A stretch of DNA of 64,000 bases. It comes from JAMHWF01 sp048500255 (GTDB taxonomy: Bacteria; Pseudomonadota; Gammaproteobacteria; Burkholderiales; Burkholderiaceae_C). Within the stretch, counting starts at the first letter, position 1. Each line of letters begins with the position of its first letter. The notes below the pieces were generated by a model that had not been told where the DNA came from, made no database searches, and saw only the letters and a list, made by a program, of their open reading frames with translations. The stretch spans positions 1,169,084-1,233,083 of the forward strand of contig JASNYH010000001.1 in NCBI GenBank assembly GCA_048500255.1, in the 5' to 3' direction. Positions 33,999 through 45,065 of this stretch are shown in pieces. Made by a program: the position numbers and the translations under genes.

Positions 33999-34086
33999 TC
34001 AGCGAGGCGCGGGCCGAGCGCCGGGCCGCCCCAAGCCGGCCCGCCACTCTCTCCCCTCGGGGGCTGAGCCCGGACGAGGGGTCGTC
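33999..34086 (+). repeat. GC-rich intergenic repeat ending at a start codon, copy 1
   Basis: The stretch contains GCCGGGCCGCCCC, GCCGGCCCGC and ends GGACGAGGGGTCGTC directly before the GTG at 34087. The same blocks recur as a reverse complement at 37178-37305 and in altered form at 58169-58262. GAGGGG provides a ribosome-binding-like sequence 6 bases before the start codon. Confidence 0.7.
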
Positions 34087-34722
34087 GTGATCGGAGATAC
34101 CGCGCTCGGTCTGGCAGCGTTGCTGCTGTTGGCCGGCGCGCTGGCGGCGGCGGCGCTGTTCGTACTGGGCGACGCGCGCCATCCCGGCGGCTGGCGCGGC
34201 GTCGCGGCGCTGGTCGTCTACACGCTGGCCGTGCTTGCCGAGCACTACGGCGCGCCGCTCGCGCTGGCGCTGTGGGTCGAGCGCACGGCCGGGCGCCAGA
34301 TCGGTGGCCACGCCTGGCCGCACGACGCCGGCGACACGCTCGAGATGGTGCTCGGCTGGCAGTCGGCCCTGCTGGCCTGGGGCCCGCTGCAGGCGGCCGG
34401 CGGCCTGGCCATCGCCGCCGGCGCCGTGCTGCTGCTGGCGGCGCGCCGGCGCGTCGCCGCGGCGCACCGCGAGCGCCGCCTCGCCGTCGACGGGCCCTAT
34501 GCGCGGCTGCGCCATCCCGAATACGCCGCCGGCGCGCTCGTCGCGCTCGGCGCGCTGCTGCTGTGGCCGGGCTGGATCGGTCTGGCGCTGCTGCCCGCGC
34601 TGGCCTGGGTGCACCTGCGGCTGGCGCGCGCCGAAGACGCGCTGCTGCTCGCCGAGCACGGCGACGCCTGGCGCCGCTACGCCGCCGACGTGCCGGCCTT
34701 CGTGCCGCGGATGCGCCGCTGA
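34087..34722 (+). CDS. Membrane methyltransferase of the PEMT/isoprenylcysteine type
   Basis: A 211-residue inner-membrane protein with about five hydrophobic helices and the C-terminal catalytic region of the ICMT/PEMT fold. That region reads VDGPYARLRHPEYAAGAL (about 138-155), then helices and AEHGDAWRRYAADVPAF. It would methylate a lipid or prenyl-type substrate with S-adenosylmethionine; the substrate is unknown. The GTG start at 34087 is directly preceded by an intergenic repeat with GAGGGG. Confidence 0.8.
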   Translation: MIGDTALGLAALLLLAGALAAAALFVLGDARHPGGWRGVAALVVYTLAVLAEHYGAPLALALWVERTAGRQIGGHAWPHDAGDTLEMVLGWQSALLAWGPLQAAGGLAIAAGAVLLLAARRRVAAAHRERRLAVDGPYARLRHPEYAAGALVALGALLLWPGWIGLALLPALAWVHLRLARAEDALLLAEHGDAWRRYAADVPAFVPRMRR

Positions 34723-34780
34723 ACACGACGCATCGCGCCGCGCCCGGCGCGCGTCGGGCGAGGCTGCGCGAGGGCCGGAG

Positions 34781-37177
<2,397 letters not shown>

Positions 37178-37305
37178 GACGACCCCTCGTCCGACGGGTA
37201 CGTCGGCCGGTCCCCCGGGGCGACGAGGGGCCCCTTCGCAGCCCTCGGGACCGCGGGCCGGCTCGGGGCGGCCCGGCGCTCGGCCCGCGGCTCGCCGATC
37301 GACGC
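37178..37305 (-). repeat. GC-rich intergenic repeat ending at a start codon, copy 2
   Basis: Read on the minus strand it carries GAGCGCCGGGCCGCCCCGAG, a reverse of GGTACGTCGGCCGGTCCCCC, and ends GGACGAGGGGTCGTC right before the ATG at 37177. The plus-strand blocks GGTACGTCGGCCG and GGGGCGGCCCGGCGCTCG are shared with 58169-58262. It fills nearly all of the gap between the YfiR gene and the kinase gene. Confidence 0.7.
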
Positions 37306-37313
37306 CCGGCATG

Positions 37314-37820
37314 TCATCGATGCACCTCGCGCGCCAATCTGAGCAGCTTGGAGCTGACGCGCAGCCGCGCCGCCTGCGCCGCACGCAGGTTGACGTCGAA
37401 GCCGATGCGCGCGTCGTCGAGCACCATGTTGACGACGACGCCCTGGCGCGCCGCGTCGGCGCTGTCGGCGACCGTCAGCACCGGGCGGCTGCGCAGCGCC
37501 TCGATCAGGCGCGCGAGCGGCGCGCTCGCCGACGCCGCGACGAACACGACCTGGCACCGCGCCAGCGCCTCGAGCGCGACGTCGCGGTGCAGCGCGATGA
37601 CGCGCGCGCCGACCGCCTTGCCCTGCAGCGCATCGAGCGCGGCGCCGAACGGATCGGCGCCGTGCACGCACAGGTTCAGCGTCGCGCCGACCTCGGGCGG
37701 CCACTCGGTGAGCAGCGCGAAGTTGTAGAGAAACGCCGCCTTCAGCTGGTATTCGGGCTGGCCGCCGCCGACCGATGCGCAGGCGCCGCCTGCCATGCAT
37801 GCCGCCAGCCAGGCCAGCAC
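37314..37820 (-). CDS. YfiR/DUF4154-family periplasmic protein
   Basis: A 168-residue protein with an N-terminal signal helix (about 1-18, ending GGACAS). It matches DUF4154: YQLKAAFLYNFALLTEWPPE (about 25-44), LCVHGADPFG, a cysteine in ARCQVVFV, and a C-terminal DDARIGFDVNLRAA. YfiR of Pseudomonas represses a membrane diguanylate cyclase from the periplasm. Here the partner is probably the hybrid kinase. I start at the GTG at 37820, with AGGA 8 bases upstream. It lies between the receptor and kinase genes. Confidence 0.82.
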   Translation of the reverse strand: MLAWLAACMAGGACASVGGGQPEYQLKAAFLYNFALLTEWPPEVGATLNLCVHGADPFGAALDALQGKAVGARVIALHRDVALEALARCQVVFVAASASAPLARLIEALRSRPVLTVADSADAARQGVVVNMVLDDARIGFDVNLRAAQAARLRVSSKLLRLAREVHR

Positions 37821-37834
37821 GGCGACGTTCCTGA

Positions 37835-37921
37835 TCCTCCTCTCGAGGAAACGCCGGGCCGCCCCGAGTTTCCTCGACCCCCACGGGGCGCGGGCTGGGC
37901 GCGGCCCGGCCCTGGGGGCGC
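37835..37921 (-). repeat. GC-rich intergenic element related to the start-codon repeats
   Basis: On the minus strand this gap carries GGGCCGGGCCGCGCCC, then GGGGCGGCCCGGCG and ends in GAGAGGAGG before the YfiR gene. It shares the GGCCGGG and GGGGCGGCCCGGCG blocks with the repeats at 37178 and 58169, but its middle differs. It lies between the TonB receptor stop and the YfiR start. Confidence 0.5.
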
Positions 37922-39925
37922 TCAGAAGCGGCATGCCAGTGCGACGCGCAGGCTGCGGCCGTCCTGCTCGAGCGCGTCCTGCCAGTTGGTGTCGGCGCCC
38001 GGGTGCGCGTGCCGCTTGTCGAACAGGTTGCGCACGCCGACCGACAGCTCGACGCCGGGCGCAAGCGCCGTCGTCGACAGGTGCACGTGCGACAGCGCAT
38101 GGCCGCCCGCCTCGGCGCCGGCAAGCGTGCGCCGCGCGCCGTCGACGCGCAGCTCGTAGCCGAGGCGCCAGCCGGCGGCCGGTAGCGGCGCCGTCACGAG
38201 CAGGCGGCCGAGCCAGCGCGGCGAGTTGGACAGGCGTGCGCCGGCGGCATCGCTCACGTCCTGGTGCGACACGCTGCCGCGCGCCCGCGCGCCCGAGGCC
38301 CAGGTGCGATCGGCCGACAGCTCGACCCCGCGCGCGCGCACCGTGCCGCCGGATCGGTACTGCGACAGCCCGCTCGACGGATCGACGCCGAGCGTCACGA
38401 GATGGTGCATGGTCCACTCGTAGACCGAGGCGCGCAGCGCGAGTTCGTGGCCGACGCGGCGATCGCCGACGAGCTCGACCGTGTCGACGCGCTCGCTGCG
38501 CAGCCCCGGATTGGCGACGAGCGACACGCCGTCGTCGTAGCGGCTCTCGTAGACGTTGGGCGCGCGGTGCGCACGGCCGTACAGCGCCTTGAGCGTGGTC
38601 GCGCCGTCGGCACGCCAGATCAGGCCGACGCGCGGGCTCGCGCGGTGTTCGCCGAGATCGTTGCGATCGAGGCGCAGCCCCAGCGTCGCCGTCAGCGCGT
38701 CGCCGACCTGCCATTCGTCCTGCGCATACACGCCGACGCGATGTGCCGAGCCGGGAATGCGTACGTCGTTGGCCGGCACCGCGAGGTCGAGGGCGGCCTG
38801 GTCGGTGCGCACGTTCCACTGCGCCTCGATGCCGAGCATCAGCTTGTGGCCGGCGACGGCGCCCGACACGACGCGCGCCTCGGCGCCGCGCCAGTCGGCG
38901 AGCCCCGGCGTCGACAGCGGCGTGCCGTACGAAAGCACGCTGGCGAAGCGGTAGCGCCCGGCCCAGACGCGCGCCGAGATGTCGAGCGCGCGGCCCTCGA
39001 CGCGGTGGCCCCAGCCGATCTGGCCGAGGTCGTAGCGGTCGGCCGCGTATTGGCCGGCGACCAGCGGATCCGAGAGGAACGAGCCCGTCGGGTCGTCCTT
39101 GCGCCGCCGGCCATGCGTCAGCTCGACGTGCCAGCCCTCGGCCGTGACGCGCGCCTGCAGGTCGCGGTCGCGCTCGCCGTCCAGGCCCGCGGCAACGCCC
39201 GACACGCCGGCCGCGCCGTAGTCGTAGAACCGGTCGGCGCCGGCGTCGCGCAGGCCCGAGGCCGACAGCAGCACGTCGACGCCGTTGTCGAGGCGCCGGC
39301 CCCAGGTGGCGCGCCCCTCGCGCAGCCGCGTCGAGGGCTCCCAGCGCGCGGCCAGCTCGGTGCCGCCCACGTCGGTGCCGCGGCGCGTGACGACGTTGAC
39401 GACGCCGAACATGGCGTTCTGGCCGTAGACGGCACTGCCCGGGCCGGGAATGAACTCGATGCGCTCGACCAGGTCGAGGTCGAGCGGCAGCTCGCGGCCC
39501 AGCGGCGCGCCGTCGTACAGCGGATCGTTGACGCGGTTGCCGTCGATCGTCAGCAGCAGCCGCACGTTGAGGTCGCCGGGCACGCCGAAGCCTCGCGTGC
39601 CCAGATAGGTGTACTGGCGGTCGTAGGTCAGGTGCACGCCCGGCAGGCTGGCCAGCGCGTCGGCCAGCGTGCGCCAGCCGAAGGCGCGGATCTCCTGGCG
39701 CGTGATCACCGTCACGGCGGCCGGCGCGTCGGCCTGGCGCTGCTCGTACTTCGACGCGCCGACGACGGGAATCTCGAGCAGCTGCTCGAGGCCGAGCGCC
39801 GTCAGGTCGGGCGCCGGTGCCGCGCACGCCGGCAGCGCGAAGCCCGCGGCGGCCAGCGCCGCGCCGCAGGCGGCGGCGGCGAGCCGGGGGGCGGACAGCG
39901 GGCGGAGGCGGCGGCGCTGGGACAT
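37922..39925 (-). CDS. TonB-dependent outer-membrane receptor
   Basis: A 667-residue protein with a signal peptide (about 1-35), a TonB box-like start and plug domain (about 55-170; VTVITRQEIRAFGW, IEFIPGPGSAVYGQNAMFGV), a 22-strand-type barrel, and a C-terminal LRVALACRF ending in aromatic Phe. Receptors of this CirA/BtuB-like group import a vitamin, metal complex or sugar-like ligand; the substrate is not indicated. The genes for YfiR and a hybrid kinase follow in the same direction. In such clusters the receptor may act in sensing as well as uptake. Confidence 0.9.
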   Translation of the reverse strand: MSQRRRLRPLSAPRLAAAACGAALAAAGFALPACAAPAPDLTALGLEQLLEIPVVGASKYEQRQADAPAAVTVITRQEIRAFGWRTLADALASLPGVHLTYDRQYTYLGTRGFGVPGDLNVRLLLTIDGNRVNDPLYDGAPLGRELPLDLDLVERIEFIPGPGSAVYGQNAMFGVVNVVTRRGTDVGGTELAARWEPSTRLREGRATWGRRLDNGVDVLLSASGLRDAGADRFYDYGAAGVSGVAAGLDGERDRDLQARVTAEGWHVELTHGRRRKDDPTGSFLSDPLVAGQYAADRYDLGQIGWGHRVEGRALDISARVWAGRYRFASVLSYGTPLSTPGLADWRGAEARVVSGAVAGHKLMLGIEAQWNVRTDQAALDLAVPANDVRIPGSAHRVGVYAQDEWQVGDALTATLGLRLDRNDLGEHRASPRVGLIWRADGATTLKALYGRAHRAPNVYESRYDDGVSLVANPGLRSERVDTVELVGDRRVGHELALRASVYEWTMHHLVTLGVDPSSGLSQYRSGGTVRARGVELSADRTWASGARARGSVSHQDVSDAAGARLSNSPRWLGRLLVTAPLPAAGWRLGYELRVDGARRTLAGAEAGGHALSHVHLSTTALAPGVELSVGVRNLFDKRHAHPGADTNWQDALEQDGRSLRVALACRF

Positions 39926-39996
39926 GGCGGCGGCTTGAAGGCCGTTACTTCGGCAGTCCGCACCATACCTTGAGCCCCGCGCCGGTCGCGGCAGTC

Positions 39997-40037
39997 TTGA
40001 CGTTGCTCAAGACGCGCGAGCGCGGGCGTCCTAGAGT
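39997..40037 (+). promoter_or_regulatory. FNR-type promoter of the flavodoxin gene
   Basis: TTGACGTTGCTCAA at 39997-40010 (palindromic over CTTGA/TCAAG) is followed by TAGAGT at 40032-40037, exactly 35 bases after the first base. Predicted transcription starts at 40045, one base before the GTG at 40046, so the message would be leaderless. Confidence 0.75.
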
Positions 40038-40045
40038 GGACCATC

Positions 40046-40576
40046 GTGCGCAGCAAGGTCCTCGTCGTCTACTACTCGCACACGGGCACGGCGCGCCACG
40101 TGGCGCAGATGCTTTCGCGCATGCAGGAGTGGCCACGCGGCGAAGTCGTCGACACCGACCCGCGCCACGGCCCCTACGGCCGCTGGCGCTGCATCGTCGA
40201 CTCGATGCTGCGGCGCAGCCCGCCGATCCGCTACAAGGGCCCCGACCTCGCGGGGCACGACGCCGTCGTGCTCGTCGCGCCGATCTGGGCCTGGCGCATG
40301 GCCAGCCCGATGCGCAGCTTCGTCGTCGCCAACCGCGAGGCGCTGCGCGACGTGGCGCTCGTCAGCGTGATGGACAAGAGCGGCGCCGAGAACGCCGAGG
40401 CCGAGCTCACGCACCTGCTCGGCCGCAAGCCGGCGATGACGGCGGCCTTCCTGTCGCACGAGGTGCGCGACGGCACCTGCGCCGCGCGGCTGCAGGCCTT
40501 CGCCCATGCGCTGCAGGCGGCCGAGGACCGCGCGCTCGCGCACGGCCCGCACGCCTGGTCGCCTCACTCGGTGTGA
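40046..40576 (+). CDS. Flavodoxin-like protein
   Basis: A 176-residue cytoplasmic protein. The FMN phosphate loop is YYSHTGTARHVA (about 9-20), followed by a conserved APIWAWRMASP segment (about 88-98) typical of flavodoxin/NAD(P)H-quinone-reductase-like proteins. It should carry electrons with bound FMN. GTG at 40046 is the start, with no convincing Shine-Dalgarno. The stop overlaps the next GTG (GTGA). The FNR-type promoter suggests use when oxygen is scarce. Confidence 0.85.
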   Translation: MRSKVLVVYYSHTGTARHVAQMLSRMQEWPRGEVVDTDPRHGPYGRWRCIVDSMLRRSPPIRYKGPDLAGHDAVVLVAPIWAWRMASPMRSFVVANREALRDVALVSVMDKSGAENAEAELTHLLGRKPAMTAAFLSHEVRDGTCAARLQAFAHALQAAEDRALAHGPHAWSPHSV

Positions 40577-41587
40577 CGACGCGCGCCGACGGCGACGACA
40601 CGCCCGACAGCGCGGCGCGGCTGCGCTGGCTGCTCACGCCCGCGGCGCACGACGGCCGGCCCGGGCCGTACGAGCTGATCGAGACGCACATGGCCTGGCT
40701 GGTGCTCGACACCGACCGCGTGTTGAAGATGAAGAAGCCGCTGCGCCGCCCGCCCTTCCTCGACTTCACGACGCCGGCGCTTCGCGAGCGCGACTGCCGC
40801 GACGAAGTGCGCCTGAACGAGCGCCTCGCGCCGCAGGTCTATCTCGGCGTGCTGGCGCTGCAGTGGCACGCCGGCGAGCTCGCGCTGGTGGCCGACGCCG
40901 ATCGGCCGCGCGCCGCCGGCACGACGATCGACTGGCTCGTCGCGATGCAGCGCCTGCCCGCCGAGCGCATGCTCGACCGCCGCATCGCCGAGGGCCGCGT
41001 CGCGCCGCACGACATCGATGCGCTGGCCGGCGTGCTGCTGCACTTCTATCGCCACGCGCGCGTCGCGACGCCGCCGCCCGATGCACTGCGCGAGCGCCAG
41101 GCGCGCGAGCAGCGCGTCAACCGCGGCGTGCTGCTCGACGCGCGCTTCGGCCTTGCCGTCGACGCCGCGCCGCTGCTCGACGCGCTCGACGCACGCTCGA
41201 CGCGCGCAGGCTCCGGCGCTGCACCGGCGTGCTCAGCTTTGCGGCGACCTGTAAGCTACGTCTGCCTGCTCGACGCGAGCCGGCCCGGCGATCATCGGCA
41301 CCTCGAGTTCAGCGCCGAGCTGCGCGAGATCGACCCGTTCGACGGGTCGGCTACCTCACAGGTGCGCCGTCGCCGGCATATCGCCGTGGATCGACCGCCC
41401 GGCGCTGCACGCGCGGCTGAGCCACCGCACTCGACGCGCCGCCGCCAGCTACGCGCCGCTATGCCGCCCGTCGCGCGCGCTGCTGCGCGCGCGGCTACCG
41501 CAGCACCTGCTCGTGCGGCCGCGCGCCGAGCGCTGGCTGCCCCTGGCGCGACGCTACCTGGAGTGCGCAGCGCAGGCTGGCCGGATG
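40573..41587 (+). pseudogene. APH-like (COG2187) gene, intact N-terminal half, frameshifted after about 41195
   Basis: From the GTG at 40573 an open frame of about 207 codons matches the kinase domain at 4787-6379: KMKKPLRRPPFLDF, RDEVRLNERLAPQVYLGV and VAMQRLPAERML. After about 41195 the expected catalytic region appears in pieces in other frames: RAQLCGDL ending at 41254, then SYVCLLDAS and EFSAELREIDPFDG, then LHARLSH-like and RAERWLPLARRYLECAAQ near 41580. At least three indels are needed. It either is a decaying gene or reflects sequence errors, since neighbouring genes show the same damage. Confidence 0.75.
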
Positions 41588-41638
41588 AGGAGCCGGCGGC
41601 GGCTGCCGCCTGGCACGCCACCAACGCGCCGAAGAACC

Positions 41639-42609
41639 TCAGCCGTCGTACCGGGCCGCGCCCGTCGCGGATGCCCGCAGCCAGCAGCGGCGCGCGACGC
41701 GATCTCGAGCCTGTCGCGCAGCGCATGGGCGGCAACCGGAACGCCAACGCCGTCCGGCGACGCGACGACCTCGATCGCGGCGTCGGCCAGCCTGCGCAAC
41801 CGGCTCGACAGATTCAGGCCGTGCGCGGTAACGAGGCGACGACGCGCGCCACGCGCGAAATCTGCGGCACCGGCGCCTGCGGCGCGCGAGCGTCGTGCCG
41901 GTGGCGATCAGGTCGTAGAACAGCAGCACCGTCGCGCCGTTCACGTCGCCAACGACAGGTCGCCGCCGCCGACGGCTGCCGAGCGCGCGCCGCTTGTCGA
42001 CGAGGCGAAGCCGACGTTACGCGCCAAACGCGCTTCGAGAGCGCCTCCTGCCACAACTGCGCACGCTTGACATCCGCCCGGGTCGGGCGACGCGACGACG
42101 AGAAAGCGGCGCGCAAATCGGCGGCGAGCAGTCGACGGCGCGCCGTCGAAGGCGTCGCGCATCGACGTGCGCGACGGGGATGCAGGCGTTCTGCAGCGCC
42201 GCCACGTTGTGCGCCTCGAGCACGGCGCGAGCCGGTCCACGCCCACGGCCTCAGACCAGCTGCGCCGCGACGCTGGCCGAGCGGATCGTGCGGCTGCGTG
42301 CGGCGGTCGCTTGCGCGCATAGGCGAGGTAGGGCACGACGGCGCTCACGCGCGCCGCGCCGTGGTCGCCTGGCGTGGCGCAAACTGACTGGCAACCGCCA
42401 CACAGCTTTGTCGTGCGGCGAAGCGTCGGGCCGCCGTGCGTCGACAGCAGCACGTGGCGATCGGCGCCCTGCGGGTCGACGAGCGGGCGCAGCTGCACTC
42501 GGCGTCGTCGAGCGCGCTCCTCGTGCAGCGCGACGCTCGCGCCAGTCGCGCACGCCAGCGCGTCAGCGAAAACGCGGCCGTCAGGATCCGGGACCGACAA
42601 CAGCAGCAT
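41639..42609 (-). pseudogene. Ribose-phosphate pyrophosphokinase-like gene with several frameshifts
   Basis: The ATG at 42609 has GGAG upstream and opens MLLLSVPDPDGRVFADAL. Then, in changing frames, come ALHEERA, LRPLVDPQGAD, LLSTHGG, LCATLRDHGAARVSAVVPYLAYARK-like pieces, QLVEAVGVDRL-like, NVAALQN and PVAHVDARR. Further on are FLVVASPDPGG, and NGATVLLFYDLIATGTTL, the PRPP-binding loop. Together they cover a full PRPP-synthetase-like protein of about 300 residues. At least five frame changes are needed. No stop codon typical of an active gene is needed to break it; the indels do so. Confidence 0.75.
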
Positions 42610-42619
42610 GGCGCGCTCC

Positions 42620-43598
42620 GTGTCTCAGGGAGGTCAGTCGGTGCCCCAGCATCGCGGCGAGCCGCGGTGACAGACTCGTCGAGCCGCGCCGCCGGCATCG
42701 ATGCCGGCCGGCGCGTGCTGCGACCGGCGCCGCCGAAGCGCTGCGCCAGCCGGTGCGGCAGGCGGCGCGTCAGCAACGCGCACGCCCCGGCAACGTGCGC
42801 GCGCTTAAAGCCCGCACCAGCACGGCGCTGGGCGCGCGCCGGCTCTCGGCCGTCGCCAGCTCGTTAACAAGGCGCCGAGCACGCGCCGGCTCCACGGCGC
42901 GCGTCGGGCAGCGCGACGATCGAGCCGCCGCACCCTGCCACAGCGGCGCGGCGCCCGGCGCCGCACGCCGATCATCGACACCGGCGGCACTGCAGCTCGG
43001 CGGCGATCGGCTCGCGCGCGACCGGTCCGGAAGCAGGTCGGCGTGGCGCAACAGCAACAGGGAAAAACGCCGCCGGCGCGATGCACGTCGCTCGCGTCGT
43101 CGCCGTAGGCGTTGTGGTTGAGCGCCTCGCCAGCGCGCGCAGCCGCACCAGGCCGGCGCGTCCGAGCCCCGGCCCGCGGCCAGCCGTTCGGCGACCCGGT
43201 CGCCCAGGCGCCGACCAGCCGCCAGCCGCCGCTGCGCGCCGCCGAGTGCGCCCGGTCGACGAAACAGGCTGGTGCAGGGACAGTAGCTCCGCCGCGTCGA
43301 TGTGCCACAGCGCCAGGATGCACCAGCAGCTCGTCGGCCGGCGCGTGGTGGTCAGACTCCAGCACGCGCGCACGCCGCTGGCGAGCAAACAGCGCGGCGG
43401 CGTTGCGCGCGAGCGCGGGTCACCAGACAGCACCTCGTCACGCCAGCGCCGGCGCCGTGCACGCTCGAGCAGCGCGATTCGCGCTTGAGGCCGGTGACCA
43501 GCTCCGGCGATCGGCGCACAGTGCGAGGCGCCACTGCGGCGCAGCACTGAGCCGTCGGCGTCGCCGTTACGGACGTCGATCGAAGCGCGGCGACCGCG
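42620..43598 (-). pseudogene. Degenerate coding stretch of unknown identity
   Basis: Between the two phosphoribosyl genes the minus strand carries protein-like pieces in alternating frames: QARIALLERARRRRWRDEV, RVLESDHHAPADELLVHP, ALWHIDAAELLSLHQPV, EALNHNAYGDDASD and VFPLLLRHADLLPD-like segments. They read as one protein of about 300 residues broken by indels. I do not recognise the family. No single open frame is longer than about 190 codons and none has family features throughout. Confidence 0.45.
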
Positions 43599-44265
43599 TC
43601 ATCGCCGCCGCGACCTGCCGAGCATCGCGACGACCTCTTCGTCCTCGACCTGCGTGGAAATCGTCGTAGTGCGCGCCAGCGGCGTGGGGCACCTGCAGCG
43701 TCGCCAGGCACGCAGGTCGTCGACCTCGGCAGCGAAGCGCGGCCACCCGGTGTCGGGCGGCGCCACCGGCACGGCGAGCACAGGCGCGCCAGGGCTGCGC
43801 CGCCGCAACGCCAGCGCGGCGCGCACCATTGGTGCCGGTGGCGATGCGTCGACGGCTGATGCGACCCTCGACCTTCAGCGGCTCGCGGTCGCCCAGGTAG
43901 AGCCGGCGCCGGCGCTCGATCTCGACGAGCTGGTGCTTCGCCTCGGCGTCGATGTAGTCGCGCGTCGCGCCGCTCAGCGCCGACGTTTCCTCGTCGATCA
44001 CGAGGTCGTGCTGCGCGCCGTCGACGATCGCAGCGACGGCCAGCTCGCGCTGCATCGGCACGCGCCGATCTTGCGCACACCAGCAGCCGTCGAGCGGCGC
44101 ATCGAGCTCGCGCGCGCCACCTCCGAGCGCCACCGGCACCCCGCCGGGCGGTGCGAGCACGGCGAAGTCCGGCGAGCCTCATGCCGGCCAGCTCATGCGC
44201 GAGCGCCGCACCGGCCTGGCGTCGATCGCGAAACAGAGCAAATCGTCTCGGTCCTTTCTCGCGGC
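43599..44265 (-). pseudogene. Phosphoribosyltransferase-family (COG1926-like) gene with frameshifts
   Basis: Pieces in order on the minus strand: FRDRRQAGAALAHELAG, then VLAPPGGVPVAL, LDAPLD, VPMQRELAVAAIVDG, VIDEETSALSGATRDYIDA and KHQLVEIERRRRLYLGDREP. Then, after a shift, DGIATGTT-like and RAALALRRRSPGAPVLAVPV, then VEDEEVVAMLGRS at the end. This is the predicted phosphoribosyltransferase family of about 220 residues. At least three indels are present and no clean start codon remains. It lies at the divergent FNR-like promoter region at 44287-44355. Confidence 0.7.
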
Positions 44266-44286
44266 CCAGCCGACAGGCTGCATGCC

Positions 44287-44363
44287 ACTGTCGCGCAGCC
44301 GCGATTACGGCGGGTTGCGCTGGCTCAAGCGCCATCATGCGCTGCACGCTACGGTAGCGTGCA
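44287..44363. promoter_or_regulatory. Divergent FNR-type promoter region with a 21-base palindrome
   Basis: TTGCGCTGGCTCAA at 44315-44328 is followed on the plus strand by TACGGT at 44350-44355 (35 bases after the first base). On the minus strand GACAGT lies at 44292-44287 at matching distance. A palindrome with 10-base arms (TGCACGCTAC at 44343-44352, GTAGCGTGCA at 44354-44363, one central base) covers the plus-strand -10 and likely transcription start. It could be a repressor operator or a 5' hairpin. Confidence 0.55.
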
Positions 44364-44405
44364 AGAGTTACCTGCCGGTACCGCCACCCGACCCACGACC
44401 GCGCG

Positions 44406-45049
44406 CGATGCATCGCCCGGGCTTGGGCGGCCGTCGCCGCTTGGCGCGGCGCGCTCGCCTTCGCCGCGATGCTGCCGCTCGACACTCGGCGCCGCGCGGA
44501 CCCTGGCGGCGGCCGACGCGCTGGTGCAGGCCGTGACGCCGGCGTGGCGCGAGGCGATGGATGCGCTGTCGGCGCTGCACGCGCCGCGCTTCGTGCTGGC
44601 CTGGACGGCGCTGGCCGCGCTGAAGTCATCACCGCACGGCGCGGCGACGCCGGCGCCACCCGCGCTAATCGCCGCCGTGATCGGCGGCAGCGCCTGCATC
44701 AACCACGTCGTCAAGCACGCCGTCGAACGCGCGCGCCCGCATGCCGATGCGCTGGCGTCGATCGGCACCGACCACAGCTTCCCGAGCGGCCACGTCGCGA
44801 GCGCGACGCTGCTGTGGGGTGCGCTCGCGCTGCTCGTCGCGCTCGGCGCGCGGCGGCGTGCGGCAGTGCTGCCGCGAGCGCCGGCGCGACATCGTCGTCG
44901 CCGCCGTCAGCGTCGCGCGCGTCGCGCTCGGCCGCCTATCCGGCGACGTGCTCGCCGCCGTCGTGCTGGGCATCGGCTGGCTCGCGCTGTGCGGCGCGGC
45001 GCTGGTGCGCTACCGCCTGCGCGGCACGCACCGTATGCTGCAAGCCTGA
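44406..45049 (+). pseudogene. PAP2-family membrane phosphatase gene with frameshifts
   Basis: Pieces read as a PAP2 phosphatase: helix-rich N-terminus (AWAAVAAWRGALAFAAML in one frame), LAAADALVQAVTPAWREAMD, then GGSACINHVVKHAVERARP (motif 1 type), DHSFPSGHVASATLLWGALA (motif 2). After a shift near 44870, DIVVAAVSVARVALGR leads to a damaged motif 3, then SGDVLAAVVLGIGWLA. At least two indels are needed, near 44490 and 44870, and motif 3 seems to have lost bases near 44935. The final stop at 45049 is 16 bases before cbpA. Confidence 0.75.
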
Positions 45050-45065
45050 GGATCGCGTCACCCGC

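Noticed and set aside
42436..42867. Plus-strand open frames in the 41.2-44.9 kb block
   Set aside because: They are Arg/Ala-rich shadows with no family features. The protein-like pieces lie on the minus strand.
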